From the NCBI GenBank assembly GCA_026708385.1, contig JAPOVA010000007.1, positions 1 to 48,129 on the forward strand: a stretch of 48,129 nt of DNA, read 5' to 3'. Position numbers and translations under genes: made by a program. A model generated the notes under the pieces. The model saw nothing but the letters and a program-made list of their open reading frames with translations. It was not told where the DNA came from and ran no database searches. Source of the DNA: Simkaniaceae bacterium (GTDB lineage: Bacteria; Chlamydiota; Chlamydiia; Chlamydiales; Simkaniaceae). Shown piece after piece: positions 36,083 through 45,972 of the stretch; within the stretch, counting starts at the first letter, position 1; each line of letters starts with the position of its first letter.

Positions 36083-36583
36083 TTAGATTAACGATTTTTC
36101 CATCAATATCTTGTCGTAGTAGCTTCCATCGGTATTTTTAAGATACTGAGGATGCACTCCGTACCGTTTAAATCCGAGTCGTTCGTATAGGGCGATGGCC
36201 GGATTATTCTCATACACTTCAAGGTGAAGGATTTCTATGTGAAAGACCTCCTTTGCCAATCGTTCCAGCTCCCTTGTCAGGATCGTTCCGATCCCTTTGC
36301 CCCGGTATTCCGTTCCGACAACAATGACGAACAGACATTGATGCTTGAGTTTTTCCACTTCTCTCACATAGAGATTGGCACATCCGGCTTGATTTTTCTT
36401 GTATAGGGCGGTAATCGACATTTTGTGTTCGATATATCGACCCCAAAACCGGAGGGCATCATCCGTCTCCCTCCTATCCACCATTGGAAAACCGTCCAAA
36501 ATCTCACCGTGAAGCAACCATTCCTCGACACGAGCGAGATCCTCCGGCCTCGTATTACGAATCCGGATGACCGATTTTTTCAC
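36083..36583 (-). CDS. GNAT-family N-acetyltransferase
   Basis: Acetyl-CoA-dependent acetyltransferase. Motif A is GTEYRGKGIGTILTREL, and motif B includes LEVYENNPAIALYERLGFKRYG. 166 aa from a GTG at 36583 with GGAGG 6 nt upstream; ATG 36634 lies inside the preceding gene. It overlaps the preceding paralog by 29 bp. The two genes look like an old tandem duplication: the order and spacing of motifs are the same. Substrate unknown; Chlamydia has one acetyltransferase (CT458) here. Confidence 0.88.
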   Translation of the reverse strand: MKKSVIRIRNTRPEDLARVEEWLLHGEILDGFPMVDRRETDDALRFWGRYIEHKMSITALYKKNQAGCANLYVREVEKLKHQCLFVIVVGTEYRGKGIGTILTRELERLAKEVFHIEILHLEVYENNPAIALYERLGFKRYGVHPQYLKNTDGSYYDKILMEKSLI

Positions 36584-37112
36584 CGCGCACCTCCCCTTCT
36601 TCTTGCAAGCAGACTTCGAATAGATAACGGGCAAGGTAGGTACCCCCCTCTTCCTTCACGAAACGTTCCTGACGAACGATTTCCTCGTACTTCGTTTTCT
36701 TGAGGATCGAAATTGCGGGACATCCCTCGTACAACTCCACATGCATTTTCTCAAACCGGAAATAGGTTTTCCCGAGATGGGTTCCGTTGCGAACGAGCAG
36801 GGTACCGATCCCCTTCCCGCGCATGGCGGGGTCGACAATGAAATAAAAGAGGGCGTGGTGGAAAAGCTTCCGGTACGGCATTAAGAAGAGAGTTGCCACC
36901 CCCACGGGCTTATTCTCATGCGTTGCGGTCAAACTCGCCCCGAACCGGGTAAACCCGATCCAATTCGTACAGAAATCACGTACGTCGCTATCGGTTTACA
37001 CGGGAAGCCACTTCCTCGATTCGGGAGCACTCGCCCACTCTATCAAAGGGGGAAGATCTTCCGGAACCGAATAACGCACCCCATACTCACCTTCTCGTCT
37101 ATCGGTCTCCAT
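36555..37112 (-). pseudogene. GNAT acetyltransferase paralog interrupted by an in-frame TAA
   Basis: Reading from ATG 37112, 6 bp after the prfB stop, gives a GNAT N-terminus (YGVRYSVPEDLPPLIEWAS, then KWLPV), then TAA at 36996-36998, then the same frame goes on without a gap (TDSDVRDFCTNWIGFTRFG, GVATLFLMPYRKL) through motif A (MRGKGIGTLLVRNG) to the end. Compared with the neighbouring paralog, the alignment passes straight through the stop, so nothing else is missing. A downstream TTG at 36932 could start a 125-aa fragment lacking the first strands and helices. Either a recent nonsense mutation, a readthrough event or a sequence error. Confidence 0.8.
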
Positions 37113-37118
37113 GGGCCA

Positions 37119-38226
37119 CTATCCGAACTCTTTCAAAAATGCGTGGACGAACCCGTCGAGTCCGCCGTCCATCACCGCCCGGATGTCACCCTCTTCGTGC
37201 TTGGTACGGGTATCTTTTACCAGTGTATAGGGCTGAAACACATAGTTTCTGATCTGAGAACCCCACGCGATCTCCTTTTTCTCTCCCCCGATCTTTTTCA
37301 TCGACTCTTCCCGCTCCATCACTTCCTTCCTATAGAGACGGGAGCGGAGCATTTTCATACACGTCTCTTTATTTTGCAACTGACTACGCTCTTTTTGACA
37401 ACCGACGACGATGCCCGTCGGTAAGTGGGTGATTCGCACTGCCGAGTCGGTCGTGTTCACATGTTGCCCCCCCGCTCCCGACGAACGAAAAGTATCGACG
37501 CGAAGCTCCTCGGGACGGATGGTAATCCGCACCGCCTCTTCCGCTTCGGGAACGACATCGACCGACGCAAAGCTGGTGTGTCGACGCGCATTGCTGTCGA
37601 AGGGAGAAATCCGGACCAAGCGGTGTATACCCCGTTCCGCCTTGCAGTAACCGTAAGCAAAGGGACCGACCACACGCAAGGTGACGCTCTTGATCCCCGC
37701 CACCTCCCCTTCGAGAAGGTCAACGGTCTCAACGTTCCACCCCCTTTGCGCCCCCCACTTCCCGTACATGCGCATGAGCATCCGGACCCAATCACACGAC
37801 TCGGTTCCCCCCGCTCCCGCATTGATCATGAGGTAGCAGTTCTTTCCGTCCGCCTCTCCCGAAAGCATCTTCCTGACTTCGAGGTCTTCGAGCTTCCCCT
37901 CAACCCGGGCGAGCTCCTCGAGAAGCTCGTCATAAAAGGACCTCTCCTCTCCCCCGTCATCCCCGGGATCGACTTCACGCAAGAGCGACGCGGAGTCGCG
38001 AAAACGATCCCTCACCTCCTTGGCGGGAACGACCCACGCCTTCAACGCGTTATTCTCGGCAATGACCCGCTCGGCCTCTTCCCGATCCGACCAAAAACCG
38101 GGCTCCGCCATCTTCGCCTCTAGGGCGACGATACGCGACTCCTTTCCCGATATGTCAAAGAAACCTCCATATTCGGGCAAGACGATCATCAACGCTCTTG
38201 ATCCTTCTCCGTACCTCTTCGTTCAT
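37119..38226 (-). CDS. prfB: Peptide chain release factor 2, made by programmed +1 frameshift
   Basis: Ends translation at UGA and UAA. The gene begins at ATG 38226 (AAGG 5 nt upstream) and reads 23 codons ([18 protein letters not shown], then IWRFL) to an in-frame UGA at 38157-38155. A +1 shift at CTT-TGA-C moves into the long frame starting [15 protein letters not shown]. The shift site has GGAGG exactly 3 nt before CTT, the autoregulatory arrangement known from E. coli prfB. Total about 368 aa, the normal RF2 length. The codon-recognition SPF tripeptide (RISPFDSN) and the GGQ motif ([13 protein letters not shown]) are present. A single-frame annotation would give a wrong N-terminus at 38192. 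Confidence 0.95.
38154..38169 (-). promoter_or_regulatory. RF2 autoregulatory +1 frameshift site
   Basis: On the minus strand: GGAGG, TTT, CTT, TGA, C. The internal Shine-Dalgarno-like GGAGG 3 nt before the slippery CTT and the UGA stop followed by C are the elements of the classic prfB recoding signal. Low RF2 favours the shift and so more RF2. Confidence 0.95.
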
Positions 38227-38734
38227 CGCATCCTTCCCTTTCGGTCATCTACCGCTTAAACCGTTTTCCCGCTACATCAACTACCTTCAAGACGACACCG
38301 CTTCGAGAGGCCGTCGGGACCGGTCCGGCCGTACCGATCCGACGCCTCTCCACCCCGCACATACCGGACAACAGAGCACGCCGTACGACCTCCGTTTTCC
38401 GCACCGTCGGACTCGTAATGACCGGGTCGTTCGTCCGTACCATTCTCGCTCTCCGCCCCCCCGCCACCGCGGGAAAACTACCACAGGTCATGCTCGTACG
38501 GCCTAAATGCAAGGTCGAAGGTTCCATGATCGCAATACTCCTCTGATCCGGACCGACATCCTCCTGTCGGACTCGCCCTAAGCTACCGGATTGAGGCGAA
38601 CCGAAGCAAGATTTTTTACGGAGAAATCGTGAGAAGTGTTACGACCCTCCCTCGGCCCCTCCCGGTATGTAAACGGATCCGTCGTAGCCGGTCGCATGCG
38701 ATGCATCCGGAGACACTTCGCATCCGTCCCCGCG
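38227..38734. other. Intergenic segment with one weak small reading frame
   Basis: About 0.5 kb between prfB and dnaG. A 92-codon minus-strand frame (38249-38527, starting MEPSTLHLGRTSMT) has GAGGAG 10 nt before its ATG and a basic composition, but no recognisable similarity. It could be a small gene or leader remnant. Nothing else convincing is seen. Confidence 0.3.
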
Positions 38735-40561
38735 CTAATCGGGAAAGAGAATTTGCAGATTGCTCTCTTTAAGATCATCAAACCGTTTTGCCAGTTCCGA
38801 AAGCTCTTCTTCCGAATACCGACCGCACCGGATTTCCTCGCTGATCTCCTCTCTCCGGCGAAAGGTCTCCCTCTCCAAAAGCCTCTTGATCGTCTCCGTC
38901 ACCCCCTCCTCCGCCCTGTCCCGGTTCACCTTCTTCTTGAGTATTTCGGCGCATAAGAGGCGCTCTTCGAGGGAGTCCGATACATTCATCAACGAGACGG
39001 GATCGATTTCTTCTTCGTTGCGTAACCTCTCACCGCACACCGTAAAGATGTGGCGACAAAGGGGAACATAAAAATGTTCGGGACCGATATTGGCCATGAT
39101 CAGTCGGGTCAACCTCTCATCACTCCCCCCCACGAGTAGAAGCCATCTCAGGAGATCGATTTCGAAGGTTCTTTCGGGATCTTCCGACACGGCATCCGAT
39201 AGGCTCCCCCATCTTCTGACGAAGGGTTGCGGACGGTGTAACGGCTCGTCGTGTGCACCGAGCATCTTCTCCGGAACGCGAGCAAGTTTTGCGAGAATCC
39301 GGAGACTCTTATCGACCATGACGGGGTGTTTCCACTCTCTTATGCGGGAGGCGACCTTCTCCACCACACGCTGCTTATTCGAGGGCACGCCCATGTCCGT
39401 CCCCTCGGAAAAGAAGGAGAAGAGGAAGGGTAGATACTCTTCCGCCCGATCGAGGAGACGGGCAAAGGCCTCTCTGCCCTCCGTGCGGAGAAACGCGTCG
39501 GGATCGCTATCGGCGGGTAAACGGACGACACGCACTTCCGTTTTGGCCCTTTGCAGGAGATCGCCGATCTTCACGGCCGCTTCCCTTCCGGCCGGATCAC
39601 CGTCGAGGGCCAGGTAGGCGAGCGTCACCCCCATCTCGTCGAGTAGTGCGACATGTTCCTTTCCGAACGCCGTCCCCTGTCCCCCGACCGCGAAATCAAA
39701 TCCCTCCCGAATCAAGCGGAGCGCATCGATCTGTCCCTCCACGATAAGCACCCGCTTTTCACGTATGATGCGCCGCCTCGAAAGGCCGAGTCCGTATAGG
39801 GAACGGGCCTTTTTGAAAAGAATCGTTTCGGGAGAATTCAGGTATTTGGGACCGAACCCCTCCTCACGCACCTTTCTCCCGGAAAATCCGATCAGCCTCC
39901 GAAAGGGGTCGTGAATCGGAAACATGATCCTACCTTGAAAAAGGGGTCTCATCCGGCCATCCGCACACTTCTTGAGTAATCCCGCCTCTTCGAGCACCTC
40001 GTCGCGTTCCTCACCCATAAACTTGCGGAACAATTCGCCGTTTGCGGGGGCCAAGCCGATCTCGAAGGTGCGGATACAATCGGAATCGATCGCTCGCTCA
40101 TGGAGGTAGCGCAGGGCTACGTGCCCCTCATCCGTACGGAGGAGGTAAAAGCGGTACAACTCGGCCGCGGCCTCCAAAGCTTTCCGGACCTTCTCTTTAC
40201 CGACCCTTCCGGCTCTGCGAACCTTCTTCCCCTCGGTAGCGCTCTTCGCCTTCTCCGACTCCAAGGTAACCCCGAACTGCTCCGCCAACGCCTTGACCGC
40301 CTCCGGGAAGGTGAATCGGAGCCGGTTCATCAAAAAGGCAATGCCGTCTCCGTGCGCTCCACAACCGAAACAGTGATACGATCCCCTCCTCCCGTCGACC
40401 GTAAACGAGGGTGTCTTCTCCTCGTGGAAGGGGCACAGTCCCTTATGGACACTCCCGGATCGTTTCAATCGCACGTGAGGGGAGATGACCGCCACGATGT
40501 CGATGTGCCCCTTCAGGGTGTCCAAACTGTGTTGCGCGTAGAACTCCATCGATCCGATCAT
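38735..40561 (-). CDS. dnaG: DNA primase
   Basis: Makes RNA primers at the replication fork. N-terminal CHC2 zinc finger (GLCPFHEEKTPSFTV, then YHCFGCGAHGDGI), primase core (IMFPIHDPFRRLIGFSGR), TOPRIM catalytic part (VLIVEGQIDALRLI and LALDGDPAGREA), and a C-terminal helicase-binding domain. 608 aa from ATG 40561, with AGGGG 11 nt upstream; ATG 40549 is an alternative. The open frame continues to 40993 but overlaps mutS and has no similarity. Divergent from mutS by 75 bp. Confidence 0.95.
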   Translation of the reverse strand: MIGSMEFYAQHSLDTLKGHIDIVAVISPHVRLKRSGSVHKGLCPFHEEKTPSFTVDGRRGSYHCFGCGAHGDGIAFLMNRLRFTFPEAVKALAEQFGVTLESEKAKSATEGKKVRRAGRVGKEKVRKALEAAAELYRFYLLRTDEGHVALRYLHERAIDSDCIRTFEIGLAPANGELFRKFMGEERDEVLEEAGLLKKCADGRMRPLFQGRIMFPIHDPFRRLIGFSGRKVREEGFGPKYLNSPETILFKKARSLYGLGLSRRRIIREKRVLIVEGQIDALRLIREGFDFAVGGQGTAFGKEHVALLDEMGVTLAYLALDGDPAGREAAVKIGDLLQRAKTEVRVVRLPADSDPDAFLRTEGREAFARLLDRAEEYLPFLFSFFSEGTDMGVPSNKQRVVEKVASRIREWKHPVMVDKSLRILAKLARVPEKMLGAHDEPLHRPQPFVRRWGSLSDAVSEDPERTFEIDLLRWLLLVGGSDERLTRLIMANIGPEHFYVPLCRHIFTVCGERLRNEEEIDPVSLMNVSDSLEERLLCAEILKKKVNRDRAEEGVTETIKRLLERETFRRREEISEEIRCGRYSEEELSELAKRFDDLKESNLQILFPD

Positions 40562-40636
40562 AGATGAAAAAACCCCTTTTTTGAAACGGAAGAGTAGGGT
40601 ATCCTCGGGTTCTCGACAACTCGCCCGAAGGAGACG

Positions 40637-43075
40637 ATGACCGGAGACCGGATCACTCCCATGATGTCGCAGTGGCGTGCATGCAAGGAGGAAGCGGGGG
40701 AGGGGCTCCTCCTCTTCCGACTCGGCGACTTCTACGAGGCGTTCCACGATGACGCCGTCACTCTCGCCGAGGAGTTGGGTCTTACCCTCACGAAGAGGCA
40801 GGGAGTGCCGATGAGCGGAGTTCCCGCCCACGCCGCCGAGGGGTATGTGGAAAAGTTGGCAAAGAGAGGATTTGCGGTCGCCATTGCCGAACAGGTAACG
40901 GAGCCGACCGAGGGGAAGGGTCTCGTCACCCGGAAGGTAGTCAGGAAGGTGACTCCCGGAACCTTGCTTACCGATTCCTCTCTGACCGATCACGTCAACA
41001 ACTTCTTCGCAATACTCCTCTGCGACGGCGCCCTCTCCGCCGTTGCCGCCGTCGACCTTTCCACGGGAGAGTTGCGGGTAACGGAATGCGAAGAGATCGG
41101 ATCGGCGATCGACGAGCTATTCCGCCTAAGTCCTTCCGAACTCCTCGTAGCCGAACGGGACACGGAGACCCTCTCTCCCCTACTCGAAGAGCTCCGGAGA
41201 CACCGCCCTTTTCGGCTGACAACGAGGAAGGAAACGTCCTCGACGCACCGTTCCGACAGTCGCCGACTGATCGAACGGTTCGGTTTCGACATGATGGATA
41301 GGTCGGGTCTTCTCGATCGAGAGGTCGCCCTCAAAGCGGTGAACGAACTGATCACCCATCTCGAAAAGAACCTCCGGGTGCGTGCGGATCACATCGGAGA
41401 GATCAAACACGAAAGGTTATCGCGCTACATGTCGATCGATAAGCCTACGCAACGCAACTTGGAACTCATTCGCCCCCTGTACCCCGAAAACGGAGAATTT
41501 ACCCTTCTCCGTTTTCTCGACAAGACGGTTACGGCTTCCGGAAAACGCCTTTTCCGAAGTTGGATCTGCTACCCCCTCCTTTCCGAAAGTGCCATCAAGG
41601 ATAGGCTGGATTGTGTCGAAGAGTGCGTACGCAGATCGGACAAAACAAACACCCTTCGCACCTTACTCAAGCGGATCGGAGATGTGGAGAGGCTCATCGT
41701 ACGCGCCTCCATGGGGACGATCACTCCGGCCCGACTGCTCTCTTTACGCACCTCTCTTGAGCCGATCGTGCCGATCAAAGCGTTGCTCGCCTCCTTTACC
41801 GCTCCCCTTCTCCGGAAGTTGGAAAAACATCTCGTCGATCCGACTCCCTTAATCACCTCCATAGGTTCCGCCCTCCTCGACGAACCTGCCGCCAAACCCG
41901 GGGAAGGCAAGGTGATCCGACCGGGTTTTCATACCGAGTTGGACGAATTGCTCGCCATCAAAACGGGTAGCGAGCGATGGCTTGCCGACTACCAGACAAA
42001 GCTCAGGGAGGAAACGGGAATCAACACCCTCAAGATCATCTTCAGTCGCCCTTTCGGTTACTGCATCGAGATCGGCCGAGCCCGACTTGCCCGGAATACC
42101 GTCGTCCTTCCCGAACGTTTCCACAAAAGGCAAACCCTCACCAATGCGGAGAGATTTACCTCTCCCGAGTTGGGGGAATTTGAAGAAAAGATCCTGCAAG
42201 CCGACGAACGGATACGAACGCTCGAACTCTCTCTTTACCACTCTCTATGTGTGGAAGTGGGCAAACATTTTCCGATCGTCAAGAGAATTGCCCGAGCGAT
42301 CGCCGGAATCGACGCACTGACGGCTCTTGCGCAAATCGCACAGATGCCGGGTTATTCCCGCCCACGGATCGACACATCGGATATGATCGTCATTCGAGAA
42401 GGACGCCATCCCGTCATTGCCGACACCCTGGCGGAGGGACATTTCATTCCGAATGATACCCGGCTTTCCGAAAGAGAGAGGATGATGTTGATCACGGGGC
42501 CGAACATGGCCGGCAAATCGACCTACATCAGGCAGGTCGCCCTCATCGTCATTATGGCACACGTCGGATCGTACGTTCCCGCAAAGGAGGCACACATCGG
42601 AATCGTCGACAAGGTATTCAGCCGGATCGGTGCGAGCGATGATTTGGCGAGCGGTCGCTCTACCTTCATGGTGGAGATGAGTGAGACAAAAAATATCTTG
42701 GAAAACGCCACCCCCCGCTCTCTCGTGATCTTGGATGAAATCGGGCGGGGCACGAGTACTTACGACGGCATTTCGATTGCATGGGCCGTCGCCGAATATC
42801 TCCTTGCTCGACGAGAAAAGGGGGTTAAGACCCTATTTGCGACCCACTATTTCGAACTCGCGGAGCTTGCGCGGATCGATCCGCGGGTGAAAAATTTCAC
42901 CGTGCCCGTGCGGGAATCCGACGACGAAATCGTCTTTCTTCGAAAGATCACGGAGGGGATCGCCGACAAGAGTTACGGTATCCACGTAGCGCGGCTGGCA
43001 GGATTGCCTCCGGATCTTATCGCACGGGCCGAAGCCAAGGCGGATGAGTTGGAAGGGACTCTGAAAACGCTCTAA
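40637..43075 (+). CDS. mutS: DNA mismatch repair protein MutS
   Basis: Recognises mismatches and small loops. The N-terminal mismatch-binding element is present (GDFYEAF; the intercalating Phe and the Glu are kept), then connector, core and clamp domains, and a C-terminal ATPase with Walker A GPNMAGKSTYIRQ near residue 620 and Walker B LVILDEIGRGTSTYDG. 812 aa. AGGAG 4 nt before the ATG. Followed 20 bp later by uvrC, as in Chlamydia (CT792, CT791). An intact MutS is relevant to the stability of the poly-C tracts elsewhere. Confidence 0.97.
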   Translation: MTGDRITPMMSQWRACKEEAGEGLLLFRLGDFYEAFHDDAVTLAEELGLTLTKRQGVPMSGVPAHAAEGYVEKLAKRGFAVAIAEQVTEPTEGKGLVTRKVVRKVTPGTLLTDSSLTDHVNNFFAILLCDGALSAVAAVDLSTGELRVTECEEIGSAIDELFRLSPSELLVAERDTETLSPLLEELRRHRPFRLTTRKETSSTHRSDSRRLIERFGFDMMDRSGLLDREVALKAVNELITHLEKNLRVRADHIGEIKHERLSRYMSIDKPTQRNLELIRPLYPENGEFTLLRFLDKTVTASGKRLFRSWICYPLLSESAIKDRLDCVEECVRRSDKTNTLRTLLKRIGDVERLIVRASMGTITPARLLSLRTSLEPIVPIKALLASFTAPLLRKLEKHLVDPTPLITSIGSALLDEPAAKPGEGKVIRPGFHTELDELLAIKTGSERWLADYQTKLREETGINTLKIIFSRPFGYCIEIGRARLARNTVVLPERFHKRQTLTNAERFTSPELGEFEEKILQADERIRTLELSLYHSLCVEVGKHFPIVKRIARAIAGIDALTALAQIAQMPGYSRPRIDTSDMIVIREGRHPVIADTLAEGHFIPNDTRLSERERMMLITGPNMAGKSTYIRQVALIVIMAHVGSYVPAKEAHIGIVDKVFSRIGASDDLASGRSTFMVEMSETKNILENATPRSLVILDEIGRGTSTYDGISIAWAVAEYLLARREKGVKTLFATHYFELAELARIDPRVKNFTVPVRESDDEIVFLRKITEGIADKSYGIHVARLAGLPPDLIARAEAKADELEGTLKTL

Positions 43076-43095
43076 AACCCGAAGGGAAGGCTTAG

Positions 43096-44955
43096 ATGAC
43101 CGAAGAGAGAGCGCCCTTTCCGTTAAAGCGGTTACGAGATATGACGACGGCAACCGGGGTCTATCTCATGAAGGATGATGAGGGGACGGTTCTCTACGTA
43201 GGCAAGGCCAAAAACCTCAGAACCCGAATCGGGCAATACTTCGTACCCGGAAGGGATGGTCGGATGATGGTTCCCTTTCTCACTTCTAAGGTGAGGGAGG
43301 TCGAAACGATCGTCACCCTTTCGGAGAAAGAGGCCCTGTTGCTCGAGGATACGTTGATCAAAAAGCATCAGCCCCGCTACAACATCCTCCTCAAAGATGA
43401 CAAGACCTTCATCAGCCTTGCCGTCAACCACAAACACCGATGGCCACGGGTGCGCATCGTACGCGCCGTCGCCGAAAGGGAAGAAGGGGGTGGCGAACAC
43501 CTCCTCTTCGGACCCTATGCGAGTGCCTTCGCCGCCAGAACCGTCCTCGATCTGATACACAGGATGTTCAAGCTACGACAATGTTCCGATCGGGAACTTA
43601 CCTCCCGCACCCGCCCTTGCCTACTCTTCGCCATCAAGAGGTGTTTGGCGCCTTGCATGCATCTATGCACGGCATCGGAATATGCCGATGAGACGGCAAA
43701 GACGATCGCCTTTCTCCGAGGAGAGAACAAGGAGGTGCTCGCGATGCTGCGGGAGGAGATGCGGCGAGCATCCGACGCACTCGAATTCGAAAGGGCGGGA
43801 TCGATCCGCGATACCATCTTGCAGGTGGAGGAGGTGACGCATCGCACGCAAACCGTCGTGACAACGAACAAGGGGGACTACGACGTGATCGGGGCCTATG
43901 GGAAGGAGGGTCACTATATGATTGCCAAATTGCTCTTCCGGCAAGGTAGACTTACGGGGATGGAACCCTTTCCTTCCGGAGAGATTGCTTCAACAAAGGA
44001 GGAACTTCTCGTCGGATTCGTCATGCAACATTACGGCAAAAAGGGGATCGGAGAGCTTCCGAATGCGATTCTCCTCCCGGAGATCACGGAACACGAAGAG
44101 CTTGAAGTGGCTTTACGGGAGAAGACGAGATGCGAAGTCAGCCTTACCCGTGCCACAACGCAAGAAGGAAAAAGGCTGACCCTTTTGGCCGACACGAACG
44201 CGAAGCATCTCTTCAAACAAACGACCGATCGGATGATCCGTGCGGACCGGGAGCTCACGATGCTTGAAGAGCTGTGCGGACTTACGCGCTATCCCCTCAT
44301 TATCGAATGTTTCGATATCTCGCACATCTCGGGTTCCGATACCGTGGCCTGTATGGTAGCCTTCCGAAACGGTGAGCGGGACAAAAAGCGCACACTCCTC
44401 TTTCACGTAAGAAACGTTGCACACTCCGATGATTATGCGGCACTCGAAGAGGTGCTCTTACGCCGGTTTAAGAGGGCGAAAAAGGAGGAAGCACTACCCG
44501 ATCTCGCCATCATCGACGGAGGGAAGGGGCAACTAAAGAGGGCTACCGAAGTGTTCGAACAACTCGATATCGCATCGGTCGATCTCATTTCCCTCGCCAA
44601 AGAGAGGGGGAGACATGACAGGGGGCTTACGTGTGAGAAGATTCATACCCCGGACCGGAAGGATCCGATCTGTTTGCCTACCCGGTCGCCCATCCTTTTC
44701 CTTCTTCAGAGGATCCGGGACGAAGCGCACGGGACGGCGATGGCCTTTCACAAAAAAACACGTCTCAAGCGGCTGATGAAAAGCACGCTGGAAAATGTCC
44801 CCGGGATCGGACCGAAAAAGAAAAGAGCTCTTTTGCAGAGGTTTAAAAGCGTTGAGAGGGTATTTAGCGCCTCGGATGAGGAACTTCTATCGGTCCCCGG
44901 CATCACGAAAAAACATCTCACCGACCTGAGAAGTTTCGGTCCGGATATTTTCTAA
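43096..44955 (+). CDS. uvrC: UvrABC nuclease subunit C
   Basis: Cuts on both sides of lesions in nucleotide excision repair. N-terminal GIY-YIG nuclease (GVYLMKDDEGTVLYVGKAKN), UVR motif (MRRASDALEFERAGSIRDT), RNase H-like second nuclease (ECFDISHISGSDTVACM and LAIIDGGKGQL), and C-terminal helix-hairpin-helix pair (VPGIGPKKKRALLQRF, SVPGITKKHL). 619 aa, complete. GAAGGGAAGG before the ATG; same operon as mutS. Confidence 0.97.
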   Translation: MTEERAPFPLKRLRDMTTATGVYLMKDDEGTVLYVGKAKNLRTRIGQYFVPGRDGRMMVPFLTSKVREVETIVTLSEKEALLLEDTLIKKHQPRYNILLKDDKTFISLAVNHKHRWPRVRIVRAVAEREEGGGEHLLFGPYASAFAARTVLDLIHRMFKLRQCSDRELTSRTRPCLLFAIKRCLAPCMHLCTASEYADETAKTIAFLRGENKEVLAMLREEMRRASDALEFERAGSIRDTILQVEEVTHRTQTVVTTNKGDYDVIGAYGKEGHYMIAKLLFRQGRLTGMEPFPSGEIASTKEELLVGFVMQHYGKKGIGELPNAILLPEITEHEELEVALREKTRCEVSLTRATTQEGKRLTLLADTNAKHLFKQTTDRMIRADRELTMLEELCGLTRYPLIIECFDISHISGSDTVACMVAFRNGERDKKRTLLFHVRNVAHSDDYAALEEVLLRRFKRAKKEEALPDLAIIDGGKGQLKRATEVFEQLDIASVDLISLAKERGRHDRGLTCEKIHTPDRKDPICLPTRSPILFLLQRIRDEAHGTAMAFHKKTRLKRLMKSTLENVPGIGPKKKRALLQRFKSVERVFSASDEELLSVPGITKKHLTDLRSFGPDIF

Positions 44956-44973
44956 GAAATCGATACCCGCATG

Positions 44974-45002
44974 TTGTCAAAAAATTATTTTAATATTATC
45001 CT
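44974..45002 (+). promoter_or_regulatory. Putative promoter of the 274-aa membrane protein gene
   Basis: TTGTCA (44974-44979) and TATCCT (44997-45002) are 17 bp apart in an AT-rich stretch after uvrC. Confidence 0.5.
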
Positions 45003-45076
45003 GTCCGAGATTTGACTCACCCGTAGGCGGATCATCCGATACGGTATCGACAACACGGCAAACCAAAGGACGCAGT

Positions 45077-45901
45077 ATGTGTGATGCTTCAAGTAGCTTG
45101 TTTTTAGCCACAAAACAACAGGATCTCAATGAATTCGACAACGGGATCGTCTCTACGGAAGGTGAACTCCTAGGAATGATGAAATTCGCCCATCACCTGT
45201 CCGAAAACGATCCGAACTTGCAGGCAGAGCTCGCAGAGGAGATCGATAGGCTCGCAGGGGAGATCGATACGCTGAGAGAAAAGATCACGAGGGAAACCGA
45301 TAAAGAAGAAAACTTCAAAATATGTTCCAAAAAAATATACTATACCAACGGAGTACGCTGTACTTCCGGACTGGTGGAAATAGGACTATTGGTCTTCGGA
45401 ATCGCCGGAGTCGCCGTACCGCAGTTGGGTCTACCCGCAACCATTGTTGCCAACACCGTGGCGGCGGTCATATCCAAGTTTAACGATTACGCGAGCTATG
45501 TTAAGGAAAAACGGGCCGCGAGAGTCGGCAAACTCGGGGAGCTGAAATACGGAGCCGAAAGGCTGGATGCCAACATTGATAATATCCGTACACTGTGGCT
45601 CGGAAGACGAGAAGTAGCAAGTGGCACACTACAGTCCATACTTAAGGCCGCTGCGAACAAATTCTCACAAGGGAGAGCCGGACGCAAGAAGAACGTCAAT
45701 GTGTCGAGGGCGGATGTCTTCTCCAGCATGGAGGCGGGATTGTTGAGAGAAGAGGAAGGGTCTCCGGAAGGGGGGGAGAAGATTGCTCTGTTACCCTCGG
45801 AGAAGAGTAGGTCGGGAACATCCGTTCCCTCACGAATGGAACAGGGATTGTTGCAAGAAGAAGAAACGGTCGCTTCGTTGCCCCCCGAAGACACCGTTTG
45901 A
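45077..45901 (+). CDS. Protein with paired hydrophobic segments, 274 aa (Inc-like candidate)
   Basis: Not recognised. A helical N-terminal part (ELAEEIDRLAGEIDTLREK) is followed by two hydrophobic stretches at ~97-115 and ~117-133 with almost no loop (LVEIGLLVFGIAGVAVP, then LPATIVANTVAAVIS), the bilobed signature used to predict chlamydial inclusion-membrane proteins. A second helical section and a polar C-terminus follow, in which a motif repeats: SSMEAGLLREEEGS and PSRMEQGLLQEEE. No signal peptide. AGGA 6 nt before the ATG. It is flanked by uvrC and tRNA-Cys, a likely accessory position. Confidence 0.8.
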   Translation: MCDASSSLFLATKQQDLNEFDNGIVSTEGELLGMMKFAHHLSENDPNLQAELAEEIDRLAGEIDTLREKITRETDKEENFKICSKKIYYTNGVRCTSGLVEIGLLVFGIAGVAVPQLGLPATIVANTVAAVISKFNDYASYVKEKRAARVGKLGELKYGAERLDANIDNIRTLWLGRREVASGTLQSILKAAANKFSQGRAGRKKNVNVSRADVFSSMEAGLLREEEGSPEGGEKIALLPSEKSRSGTSVPSRMEQGLLQEEETVASLPPEDTV

Positions 45902-45929
45902 CGCGGACAACGGCCCCCCCGGTCGAAGA

Positions 45930-45959
45930 TTGAGGAGAAAGAGCCTCTCGGTGTACACT
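45930..45959 (+). promoter_or_regulatory. Putative promoter of tRNA-Cys
   Basis: TTGAGG (45930-45935) and TACACT (45954-45959), 18 bp apart. Transcription would start about 7 bp before the tRNA. Confidence 0.5.
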
Positions 45960-45972
45960 GGGCAAGATTCGG

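Noticed and set aside
37119-38192. prfB as a simple single-frame gene starting at 38192
   Set aside because: The frameshift signal, the upstream ATG with its ribosome binding site, and normal RF2 length all support the joined product from 38226.
40562-40993. A 144-codon N-terminal extension of the dnaG frame
   Set aside because: It overlaps the well-supported start of mutS on the other strand, and the conserved primase N-terminus begins only at 40561/40549.
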